Shown: positions 1 through 5,881 of the stretch, piece by piece
Numbering within the stretch: the first letter of the stretch is position 1
Layout: every line of letters begins with the position of its first letter
Assembly (NCBI GenBank): GCA_020435865.1
Contig: JAGQYZ010000220.1
Location: forward strand, 1 to 6,293
Reading direction: 5' to 3'
Length of the DNA: 6,293 nt
Source: Aequorivita sp.
Lineage (GTDB): Bacteria; Bacteroidota; Bacteroidia; Flavobacteriales; Flavobacteriaceae
Made by a program: the position numbers and the translations under genes
The notes under the pieces: model-generated
The model's input: the letters and a program-made list of their open reading frames with translations, nothing else
Told to the model about the DNA's origin: nothing
Database searches by the model: none

Positions 1-96
1 GTTATCAGTTATATAAATCAATATTCAAACACTAAAATAAACCCTGGAGTTACTTTAACTTATAAAAATTACAATTGGAACTTGAATAACCAGTAG
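1..96 (+). CDS. C-terminal end of an unidentified protein (partial)
   Basis: Frame 1 is open from the first base to a TAG at 94-96 and gives 31 residues ending in NPGVTLTYKNYNWNLNNQ. The other two forward frames hit stops within the first 35 bases. The peptide is rich in Asn, Tyr and Thr, with a loosely alternating polar/apolar pattern near the end (GVTLTYKNYNW) that would suit a beta-strand, for example in an outer-membrane or secreted protein; this is only an impression. It lies on the same strand as the following glycosyltransferase, 71 bp upstream, so the two could share a transcript. The fragment is too short to assign to a family, and it could be a chance open stretch in AT-rich DNA. 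Confidence 0.45.
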   Translation, partial: VISYINQYSNTKINPGVTLTYKNYNWNLNNQ

Positions 97-167
97 GTAG
101 TGGTCAGTTTAAAAAAAACTAATTATTGGTTACTTTTAACCTGAAACTTGAAACAAGAAACTATTTA
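91..167. repeat. Degenerate heptanucleotide tandem repeat abutting a start codon
   Basis: Read in steps of seven from 119, the bases are ctaatta, ttggtta, cttttaa, cctgaaa, cttgaaa, caagaaa, ctattta, followed directly by ATG at 168. Six of seven units begin with C, all seven end with A, and the clearest trio (140-160) is near-identical with core TGAAA. The same phase can be extended back to 91 (cagtagg, tagtggt, cagttta, aaaaaaa), though more weakly. The tract covers the stop region of the upstream reading frame and the whole gap to the glycosyltransferase. It could be a decayed short tandem repeat or an A/T-rich leader with chance periodicity. Confidence 0.45.
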
Positions 168-896
168 ATGCTTTCCATCATCATTCCGGTTTTAAATGAA
201 GCCGCAACAATTAAAAACCTACTGAACTTTCTTTCAGAAAAGAGTTCTGGAAAAAACGAAATAGAAGTTATTGTTATTGATGGTGGAAGTAATGATGATA
301 CCTTTGAGATTGTTAATACGATGTCCGGTCGAGCGCAGTCTAGACCTCTAAGTTTGCAGATTTTCAATTCAGATAGAGGACGCGCAAAGCAGATGAACCA
401 AGGGGCGCGCAAAGCATCTGGAGAAATATTATACTTTCTGCACGCAGATTCCTTTCCACCAAAAAACTTTGATGAATACATTATTTCCGAAGTGGAAAAA
501 GGAAACCCTGCAGGTTGTTTCCGAATGAAATTTGATAGCAATCATTGGTGGCTTCAGCTTGCGGGCTGGCTAACCCAATTTCGTTGGCGCGCTTGCCGCG
601 GTGGAGACCAAAGCCAATTTATCACTAAAAAACTTTTTGATGAAATTGGCGGTTTTGATGAAAGTTACATTATTTACGAAGACAATATTCTAATCAATGA
701 ACTATATAAACTAAATACGTTTGTTGTCATTCAAAAGCGCCTCATAACTTCGGCGCGGCTATACAAACAGAAAGGCGTTTGGAATTTACAGTACCATTTT
801 TGGGCAATTTATGTAAAACAATGGCTGGGTGCAGATGCTGATGAATTATATAGTTACTACTTAAAACACATTAAACCTTCAAAAAAGGAAGCGTAA
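168..896 (+). CDS. TIGR04283-type family 2 glycosyltransferase
   Basis: This is a soluble GT-A fold glycosyltransferase of 242 residues. It opens with MLSIIIPVLNEAATI, a typical GT2 start, followed by VIDGGSNDDT (36-45, nucleotide-sugar site), RGRAKQMNQGA (70-80), FLHAD (90-94, DxD-like metal site), a CRGGDQSQF block (143-151), GGFDE (161-165) and YEDN (170-173). The DGGS / GRAxQMN / LHAD series marks the group databases call TIGR04283 (rSAM/selenodomain-associated transferase 2, later linked to arsenosugar biosynthesis). The true donor and acceptor cannot be read from sequence, and no radical-SAM ArsS partner is visible here. I chose the ATG at 168 because family homology begins there; an in-frame TTG at 126 would add 14 unconserved residues encoded by a 7-bp periodic tract. 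There is no Shine-Dalgarno site. The loop between DGGS and GRA is about nine residues longer than I expect for the family (residues about 52-63), because of a GC-rich palindromic segment. The gene converges with the hydrolase gene downstream. Confidence 0.85.
   Translation: MLSIIIPVLNEAATIKNLLNFLSEKSSGKNEIEVIVIDGGSNDDTFEIVNTMSGRAQSRPLSLQIFNSDRGRAKQMNQGARKASGEILYFLHADSFPPKNFDEYIISEVEKGNPAGCFRMKFDSNHWWLQLAGWLTQFRWRACRGGDQSQFITKKLFDEIGGFDESYIIYEDNILINELYKLNTFVVIQKRLITSARLYKQKGVWNLQYHFWAIYVKQWLGADADELYSYYLKHIKPSKKEA
324..347. repeat. GC-rich imperfect palindrome inside the glycosyltransferase, REP-like insert
   Basis: Fifteen of these 24 bases are G or C, in an otherwise AT-rich gene. The outer arms GGTC (327-330) and GACC (343-346) are inverted, and the centre reads TCGAGCGCAGTCTAGA. 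From memory this resembles short palindromic intergenic repeats of flavobacterial genomes containing TCGAGCGCAGTCGAGA, with one substitution; this was not checked against a database. It is read in frame as SGRAQSRP (residues 53-60) in the loop between the DGGS and GRAKQMN motifs, where family members usually have fewer residues. Confidence 0.5.
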
Positions 897-918
897 CAAA
901 AAGTAGAATTGCAGGAGG

Positions 919-940
919 TTTTATCCAATAAAAGATAAAA
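919..940. terminator. AT-rich hairpin between convergent genes, possible bidirectional terminator
   Basis: TTTTATC (919-925) is inverted as GATAAAA (934-940), giving a 7-bp stem with an 8-base loop wholly inside the 44-bp gap between the two converging genes. A second perfect inverted repeat follows at once: ATTATTC (940-946) and GAATAAT (951-957) around a TTTT loop, overlapping the last codons of the minus-strand gene. T-rich runs lie on both sides: TTATTCTTTT on the plus strand after the first stem, and CTACTTTTT on the minus strand read-through side. The stems hold only one G-C pair each, so termination strength is doubtful. Confidence 0.4.
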
Positions 941-2011
941 TTATTCTTTTGAATAATATTCTTTAACAATTGTTTCTGCAGGTTTATTTTGAGGCGTAAA
1001 TTGATTATCATTAGTACCGCCAACCCTTTCGTGCGCAATAAACCATTTCCACAGAAAGCCGCCGGCAAACCAATTTTCACTCCAAGCTTCTTCATATAAA
1101 GCCTGCAAAGTATTGGATTGCGCCTCAAAATTCATTGAAGTTAATGTATGGTCACTTTCCCAAGGTTCCCTTCCAGCAAAATCCACGCTTCTATAGCCAT
1201 ATTCAGTAAAGAGAATTTTTTTGTTTTCTTTTTCTGAAACTCCTCGCAACTCTTCTTTCCACGGTTGCCATCCATCCCGCGCTTCTGCAACCGTTGGGGT
1301 TTTACTTTCCGATACAGGAAAATAAGCATCCACGCCAATATAATCCAACACATCCCAAAATGGTACGCGCTTATATTCATCCCAATTTGCGGCATACGTA
1401 AGTTTTCCTTTATAAATTGTCCTTATTTGTTCAATCAAATTTCGCCAATATTCAGGACGGTGTTCTATAAATTTTTCCAACTCAGTGCCAATGCATAAGA
1501 TTTCTACATTTTCTTCCTCAGCCACTTTTGCAAAATCAGTTATAAAACTTCTATAAGAATTTTCAAGTTCCAGCCAATCGGCTTCAGAAGCCATTTTTAC
1601 CAAACCCGTAAACTCACCATTCCAAACCCATATTTGCGGTTTCATCATTACCGCAATATTGCTTTTGTGAAGCATGCCGATGTATTGTTTTGCTCCTTGT
1701 CTGGTTTCTCCAAACCATTGTCTTTTTTGATTGTAAATGATTTCAGGATGCTTTATACTTTTAATGAACCCAAAAGGCATGATTGCTGCATAATTAGCTT
1801 TAATTTTTTTTAAAGGCACTATATTTTGTTGTAGAATAGAGTCTCCAGAAGCAACAAAACTAACACCATTTATTTTTGAACTCGTAACCTCTTTTTTTAC
1901 TTTTTCGTAGCTATTATCGGTTAAAATTTTAGAAGAATCATGCCGTTGTAAACAACCAAAAAAAATAGGAATAAGAAAAATACAAGCTAGTGAACGAGTC
2001 GATACGGTCAT
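941..2011 (-). CDS. Lipoprotein glycoside hydrolase, GH113-like (beta-mannanase type TIM barrel)
   Basis: This 356-residue protein is probably a cell-envelope glycosidase anchored by lipid. The N-terminus has a short basic/hydrophobic signal ending in IFFGC, with Cys20 as the likely lipidated residue. The lipobox is imperfect but acceptable for Bacteroidota. The rest reads as a clan GH-A (beta/alpha)8 barrel: a first strand INGVSFVASGD (47-57), YAAIMPFGF (74-82), VMMKPQIWVWNGEF (121-134), ILCIGTELEKF with Glu177 as likely acid/base, LTYAANWDEY (204-213), DYIGVDAYFPVS (223-234), ILFTEYGYRS with Glu270 as likely nucleophile, and GGFLWKWF (317-324). This pattern fits GH113, whose characterised members are beta-1,4-mannanases; the substrate here is inferred only. 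The start at 2009-2011 gives an intact signal peptide and follows an A/T-rich leader (ATTATAAAA) without a Shine-Dalgarno site. The gene runs opposite to both neighbours. It could instead be a non-mannanase GH-A hydrolase. Confidence 0.8.
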   Translation of the reverse strand: MTVSTRSLACIFLIPIFFGCLQRHDSSKILTDNSYEKVKKEVTSSKINGVSFVASGDSILQQNIVPLKKIKANYAAIMPFGFIKSIKHPEIIYNQKRQWFGETRQGAKQYIGMLHKSNIAVMMKPQIWVWNGEFTGLVKMASEADWLELENSYRSFITDFAKVAEEENVEILCIGTELEKFIEHRPEYWRNLIEQIRTIYKGKLTYAANWDEYKRVPFWDVLDYIGVDAYFPVSESKTPTVAEARDGWQPWKEELRGVSEKENKKILFTEYGYRSVDFAGREPWESDHTLTSMNFEAQSNTLQALYEEAWSENWFAGGFLWKWFIAHERVGGTNDNQFTPQNKPAETIVKEYYSKE

Positions 2012-2023
2012 TTTTATAATAAA

Positions 2024-2051
2024 TTGTCAATGAAAGTAGTATTTATTTTAG
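2024..2051 (+). promoter_or_regulatory. Possible Bacteroidota-type promoter for the redox gene pair
   Basis: TTG at 2024-2026 is followed after 17 bases by TATTTTAG at 2044-2051, which matches the Bacteroidota -7 consensus TAnnTTTG at all but one position. It would give a leader of about 85 bases before the ATG at 2143. It lies in the 131-bp gap between divergent genes, where at least two promoters are expected. In AT-rich DNA such a match is easily fortuitous. I found no convincing match on the minus strand for the hydrolase gene. Confidence 0.25.
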
Positions 2052-2142
2052 AGTTTATAGAAACTTTAATAACACTTTTTAAACTACCCGACCTGTAATT
2101 GTGTAAATTTATAAACGACTGAAGAACCACTAACCAAAAATT

Positions 2143-3444
2143 ATGGAGCACATCGTCATTATAGGCAACGGTATTTCGGGTATAACAGCCGCACGCCACA
2201 TCCGAAAACTTTCCGATAAAAAAATAACCATAATTTCCGCAGAAGCAGATCATTTTTTCTCCCGAACTGCCTTAATGTACGTCTATATGGGCCATATGCG
2301 CTGGCGTGACATTGAGCCTTATGAAAACTGCTTTTGGGAAAAGAACAGGCTGGAACTTAAAAAAGCATACGTTGAAACGGTTGACACCAATAACAAAACG
2401 CTTCATTTTAAAGAAGGTGGATCAATCACATACGACAAACTTATAATTGCAACAGGTTCGGTAACAAATACGTATGGTTGGGAAGGTTTGAAACTGAACG
2501 GTGTGCAGGGGTTGGTATCGAAACAAGACTTGGAAAACCTCGAAAAAAATGCACCAAATAATAAAAAATGTCCTCGTTCGGTAATTGTGGGCGGCGGATT
2601 GATTGGAGTTGAAATGGCCGAAATGCTTCGTACTAGAAACATTGAGGTTAGCATGCTTGTTCGCGAAGATGCTTTTTGGACCAATGCTTTGCCAAAAACT
2701 GAAGCGGAAATGCTTTCACGGCATATAAAATCGCATGGAGTTAACCTTCGTCATAATTCTGAACTCGATAAAATTTTAGGCGACGAGAATGGAAATGTAA
2801 GAGCTGTTTTAACGAAAGACGGAGAAGAAATTCCCTGTTGTGTTGTGGGAATAACCACAGGCGTAAAACCAAACATTTCATTTCTGAAAAATTCAGAAAT
2901 TGAAACGGATAAAGGCATTTTGGTAAACCGAATGCTGGAAACCAATATTCAAAATGTTTATGCAATTGGCGATTGTGCGCAGCAACGGCAACCCATCGGG
3001 AATCGCCCTCCTGTAGAAGCCGTTTGGTACACCGGAAGAATGATGGGCGAAGCATTGGCCCAAACCATTTGCGGAAAACCATTTCAATACAATCCCGGAA
3101 ACTGGTTCAACAGCGCCAAGTTTTTTGATATTGAATATCAAACCTACGGTTGGGTTTTTTCTGAAAGTAGGAAGAAGGATTATGAAGCACAATTTCATTG
3201 GAAATGTGCAAGTGATTTGCGCTCTATAACTATTTCTTATCATAAAGAAAACGATGAGTTTTTAGGAATAAATACATTCGGAATTCGAATGAAACATGAA
3301 GTTTTTGATAGATGGTTAAATGAAAAAAGAAGTTTAGACTATGTAATTCAAAATCTAAAGCAAGCCAATTTTGATCCTGAATTCTTCAAAAATTATGAAA
3401 AAGAAATTCAGATAGCATATACCAATCAATCTGTAATTGTATAA
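2143..3444 (+). CDS. FAD/NAD(P)-dependent oxidoreductase with unusual C-terminal domain
   Basis: This is a two-dinucleotide-binding flavoprotein of 433 residues, expected to pass electrons between NAD(P)H, FAD and a protein partner in the cytoplasm. It has an N-terminal FAD Rossmann motif (IIGNGISGITAAR, 6-18), the linking IIATGS (101-106), a second nucleotide-binding motif VGGGLIGVEMAE (149-160) for NAD(P)H, and the closing FAD motif NVYAIGDCAQ (271-280). These match the rubredoxin reductase/NADH-nitrite reductase type. No CxxC redox disulfide of the thioredoxin-reductase kind is visible; adjacent cysteines occur at 232-233. Residues from about 315 onward (WFNSAKFFDIEYQTYGW and beyond) do not look like the usual C-terminal dimerisation domain of that family to me and may dock a partner. 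The start follows AACCAAAAATT with no Shine-Dalgarno site. The stop lies 3 bp before the polyferredoxin gene, so the two are almost surely co-transcribed and probably act together. The physiological substrate is unknown. Confidence 0.85.
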   Translation: MEHIVIIGNGISGITAARHIRKLSDKKITIISAEADHFFSRTALMYVYMGHMRWRDIEPYENCFWEKNRLELKKAYVETVDTNNKTLHFKEGGSITYDKLIIATGSVTNTYGWEGLKLNGVQGLVSKQDLENLEKNAPNNKKCPRSVIVGGGLIGVEMAEMLRTRNIEVSMLVREDAFWTNALPKTEAEMLSRHIKSHGVNLRHNSELDKILGDENGNVRAVLTKDGEEIPCCVVGITTGVKPNISFLKNSEIETDKGILVNRMLETNIQNVYAIGDCAQQRQPIGNRPPVEAVWYTGRMMGEALAQTICGKPFQYNPGNWFNSAKFFDIEYQTYGWVFSESRKKDYEAQFHWKCASDLRSITISYHKENDEFLGINTFGIRMKHEVFDRWLNEKRSLDYVIQNLKQANFDPEFFKNYEKEIQIAYTNQSVIV

Positions 3445-3447
3445 TTT

Positions 3448-5037
3448 ATGAGCACCGTTCAAAGAAACATGTCCTTAACCGGCAAGCCTCCAAAAACTAT
3501 TAATATCCAGCAAAAAATTGCATCAGCCCTAGGTCTTTTAGGCTTACTTTTGCTTTTTTTGGCATTGTTCAATCTAAATTTTCCAAACAAATCTGTATGG
3601 CTCAGTGCTTCTTTGGTAATGATTGCTGCTGGAACTATTTGGTTTGCCGCTGCAGCATATATAGATAAACACGAAGGAATAAAAAATGATGGGGTTTATT
3701 TTAAATCGCTTTCCTCGCGTGGGTTTTGGGCCTGGATATTAGGAATAACCATCACTCTTTTTTATGTAGTGCTCTATTGGTTTCCACAGTATTTAGGATT
3801 GGTGAAGGATGGTGATAATACAGGTATAGTTGCCCTTTTTGATCCCTTAAGTAAATTTTTAAACGGTGGGCCTGCCAGTCAATGGTTTTTGTATGGCACA
3901 CTTTACACCATAGCCATATTGGCTTTTGGGATAAAATTCATACTAAAATACCGCCACAACAAATACGAGAAATTGCGGACGTTTTCAGTTATGTTTTTCC
4001 AACTTGGTTTTGCTTTCTTGATTCCTGAACTGATGCAAAGGTTAAATAGCGAATCTTTTAAACTCCCCTATTATGATTTAAAAAATATTTGGCCGCTCAA
4101 TTATTATAATTTTGAACAATACCGCGTTAACGAATTTATTTCCGCAGGAGATATTGGCTTGGGATTACTGCTTTTTGGAGTAGCTTCAATTTTTATAATC
4201 ACACCTATTTTAACTTATAAATATGGCAAACGTTGGTATTGCTCATGGGTTTGTGGTTGTGGTGGTTTGGCTGAAACTGCAGGCGATCCATTCCGTCATT
4301 TGAGTGATAAAAGACAAATAGCATGGAAGGTGGAACGCTGGGTAATTCACAGCGTGTTAGTCTTTGTTGTTTTGATGACTACAGCAGTAGTGCATTCCTA
4401 TTTAGGCAATGACAGCTCCAAATATTGGTTGAATAAAGATGTATTTCTTATATCTGTAGCAGCATTCTTAACACTCATTTTTGCAGGCGTTTGGATTTTT
4501 AAAAGAGAAGAACTGCAAAAAGATGCTCGAATTGGCTCAATTGCATATTTCGTAATAATTCTTTCTTTGATTGGGCTTCATTTCGCTTCAGGTAAAACGC
4601 TTTTTTTGGTTAATGCTGAAAACTTACGCCAATCTTACGGTTTCTTGATTGGAGCTGTATTTAGCGGCGTGATTGGTGTTGGCTTTTACCCAATTTTTGG
4701 AAGTCGTGTATGGTGCCGCTTCGGTTGCCCAATGGCTGCAATTCTTGGGTTTCAACAACGCTTATTTTCACGATTCAGAATTACTACTAACGGTGGGCAA
4801 TGTATTTCCTGCGGCAATTGTTCCACCTATTGCGAAATGGGCATCGATGTTCGTGCATATGCCCAAAAAGGTGAAAACATTGTTCGTTCCAGTTGTGTTG
4901 GCTGCGGAATTTGCTCGGCAGTTTGCCCACGTGGGGTTTTGAAACTAGAAAATGGTCCCCTTGAAAAACGAATTGATTCCAACGAAATTCTACTTGGGAA
5001 TGATCTGGATTTAATGAATTATGTGAATGGTAAATAG
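3448..5037 (+). CDS. Polytopic membrane 4Fe-4S protein, NapH/NosR/CcoG-like
   Basis: This 529-residue protein is an inner-membrane electron carrier with about ten hydrophobic segments, roughly at 24-42, 52-72, 93-112, 147-165, 178-195, 233-255, 296-314, 332-350, 364-380 and 396-414. Three cysteine sites follow. WYCSWVCGCGG has Cys265, Cys269 and Cys271. WCRFGCP has Cys423 and Cys427, the CxxxCP motif of NapH/NosR/CcoG proteins. The cytoplasmic tail carries two ferredoxin motifs, C452-C455-C458-C462 and C483-C486-C489-C493 followed by Pro, each able to bind a [4Fe-4S] cluster. The polypeptide is longer than NapH (about 290 residues) because of an extra N-terminal membrane half, but it lacks the periplasmic FMN-binding region of NosR. 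Starting 3 bp after the flavoprotein stop, it is likely the membrane partner taking electrons from that enzyme. The acceptor (quinone, periplasmic enzyme or other) cannot be deduced. The protein ends at 5037 with no further coupled gene on this strand. Confidence 0.85.
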   Translation: MSTVQRNMSLTGKPPKTINIQQKIASALGLLGLLLLFLALFNLNFPNKSVWLSASLVMIAAGTIWFAAAAYIDKHEGIKNDGVYFKSLSSRGFWAWILGITITLFYVVLYWFPQYLGLVKDGDNTGIVALFDPLSKFLNGGPASQWFLYGTLYTIAILAFGIKFILKYRHNKYEKLRTFSVMFFQLGFAFLIPELMQRLNSESFKLPYYDLKNIWPLNYYNFEQYRVNEFISAGDIGLGLLLFGVASIFIITPILTYKYGKRWYCSWVCGCGGLAETAGDPFRHLSDKRQIAWKVERWVIHSVLVFVVLMTTAVVHSYLGNDSSKYWLNKDVFLISVAAFLTLIFAGVWIFKREELQKDARIGSIAYFVIILSLIGLHFASGKTLFLVNAENLRQSYGFLIGAVFSGVIGVGFYPIFGSRVWCRFGCPMAAILGFQQRLFSRFRITTNGGQCISCGNCSTYCEMGIDVRAYAQKGENIVRSSCVGCGICSAVCPRGVLKLENGPLEKRIDSNEILLGNDLDLMNYVNGK

Positions 5038-5055
5038 AAATCACAATTTTAACTA

Positions 5056-5089
5056 TTCGTCAGTCTGAGCTGTCGAAGGCTAACTTTTT
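5056..5089 (+). terminator. REP-like hairpin followed by a T run, possible terminator of the redox pair
   Basis: TTCGTCAG (5056-5063) and CTGTCGAA (5070-5077) are inverted with one mismatch (seven of eight pairs) around the loop TCTGAG. Five T's lie at 5085-5089, seven bases past the stem, so this is an imperfect intrinsic terminator 18 bases after the polyferredoxin stop. The core CAGTCTGAGCTGTCGAAGGC is very close to a short repeat I remember from many intergenic regions (CAGTCTGAGCTTGTCGAAG), lacking one T. It may therefore be a degenerate repetitive element doing terminator duty. The rest of the gap to 5185 is AT-rich. A TATATTTT box (5142-5149) has no suitable upstream TTG. Confidence 0.45.
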
Positions 5090-5185
5090 AATTTCAAATT
5101 TTGGTTAGTTATAACATCGAATTCCGTCAAAAGAATTGTCATATATTTTTCTGAAATTCGCAATCCATAAATCCTACAGTTATTA

Positions 5186-5881
5186 ATGACCAAAATTATT
5201 AAAGTAATTATTCCTGCTTATAACGAAGAAGAATCCATTGGCAAGGTAATTGCCGAGATTCCTGAAATAGTTTCAGAAATAATTGTGGTTGATAACAATT
5301 CTACTGATTCTACTTCGGAAGTTGCAAAAAAAACAGGAGCAACCGTACTTTTTCAACACAATACTGGCTATGGAAATGCATGTTTAAAAGGAATGGAATA
5401 CATTTTTGAAGAAAAAACAAAACCAGATATTGTGGTTTTCCTCGATGGCGATTATAGCGATTATCCTTCAGAATTGACAAAAATAGTGGCTCCTATACTT
5501 GAAGATGATATAGATTTCGTAGTAGGTGCACGAGTAAAAAAATTACGTGAAGTAGGCTCCATGACTTTTCCACAACGCTTCGGCAATCAATTGGCTACTA
5601 AATTGATGACACTTTTTTTCAGTTCAAAATTTACTGATCTTGGACCTTTTCGCGCCATTAAATATGAAAAACTACTCGCCCTAAATATGGAAGACAAAAC
5701 CTATGGTTGGACCGTGGAAATGCAGCTAAAAGTATTGAAAAAGAAATTTACTTATGTTGAAGTACCTGTAAACTACAAAAACCGCATTGGCGTTTCAAAA
5801 GTTTCGGGTACTTTAAAAGGTGCTATCTTTGCTGGCATAAAGATTCTAAGCTGGATCTTTAAATACAGTTTCAAAAAATGA
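5186..5881 (+). CDS. DPM1-like polyprenyl-phosphate glycosyltransferase (GT2)
   Basis: This family 2 glycosyltransferase of 231 residues is expected to move a sugar from a nucleotide donor (GDP-mannose or UDP-glucose class) to a polyprenyl phosphate at the inner face of the membrane. Its motifs are IPAYNEEESIG (9-19), VVDNNSTDST (34-43), FLDGDYSDYP (85-94) with the metal-binding D87xD89, TDLGPFRA (150-157), GWTVEMQLK (174-182) and a C-terminal RIGVSKVSGT (200-209). The RxGxSKxSGT ending is characteristic of dolichol-phosphate mannose/glucose synthase-like bacterial enzymes. Length is normal for the compact form without C-terminal membrane helices. The start at 5186 leads straight into the first GT strand, and no Shine-Dalgarno site precedes it. 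Its TGA overlaps the ATG of the next glycosyltransferase (ATGA), implying translational coupling and a shared pathway. The exact donor sugar is not determinable. Confidence 0.9.
   Translation: MTKIIKVIIPAYNEEESIGKVIAEIPEIVSEIIVVDNNSTDSTSEVAKKTGATVLFQHNTGYGNACLKGMEYIFEEKTKPDIVVFLDGDYSDYPSELTKIVAPILEDDIDFVVGARVKKLREVGSMTFPQRFGNQLATKLMTLFFSSKFTDLGPFRAIKYEKLLALNMEDKTYGWTVEMQLKVLKKKFTYVEVPVNYKNRIGVSKVSGTLKGAIFAGIKILSWIFKYSFKK

Noticed and set aside
126..167. Upstream TTG start adding 14 residues to the first glycosyltransferase
   Set aside because: The added residues are encoded by a 7-bp periodic tract and precede the normal GT2 beginning (MLSIIIPVLNE) at the ATG of 168.
381..416. 11-bp direct repeat CGCGCAAAGCA at 381-391 and 406-416, with CAGATG/CATCTG beside it
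   Set aside because: The copies are 25 bp apart in different reading frames, within the conserved GRAKQMNQGARKASG block. The repeat most likely reflects similar codons in a conserved motif.
161..541. Long antisense reading frame opposite the first glycosyltransferase
   Set aside because: It lies wholly opposite a well-supported gene and has no recognisable protein character. The same holds for antisense frames opposite the flavoprotein (2403-3243) and the polyferredoxin (4787-5044).
4673..4942. 89-residue plus-strand frame within the polyferredoxin gene
   Set aside because: It is an alternative frame of the cysteine-motif coding region; the ferredoxin motifs are in the main frame.
5142..5149. 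TATATTTT as a -7 box for the DPM1-like gene
   Set aside because: It matches TAnnTTTG at seven of eight positions, but no TTG lies 17-23 bases upstream; the nearest TTTTGG (5099-5104) is about 37 bases away.
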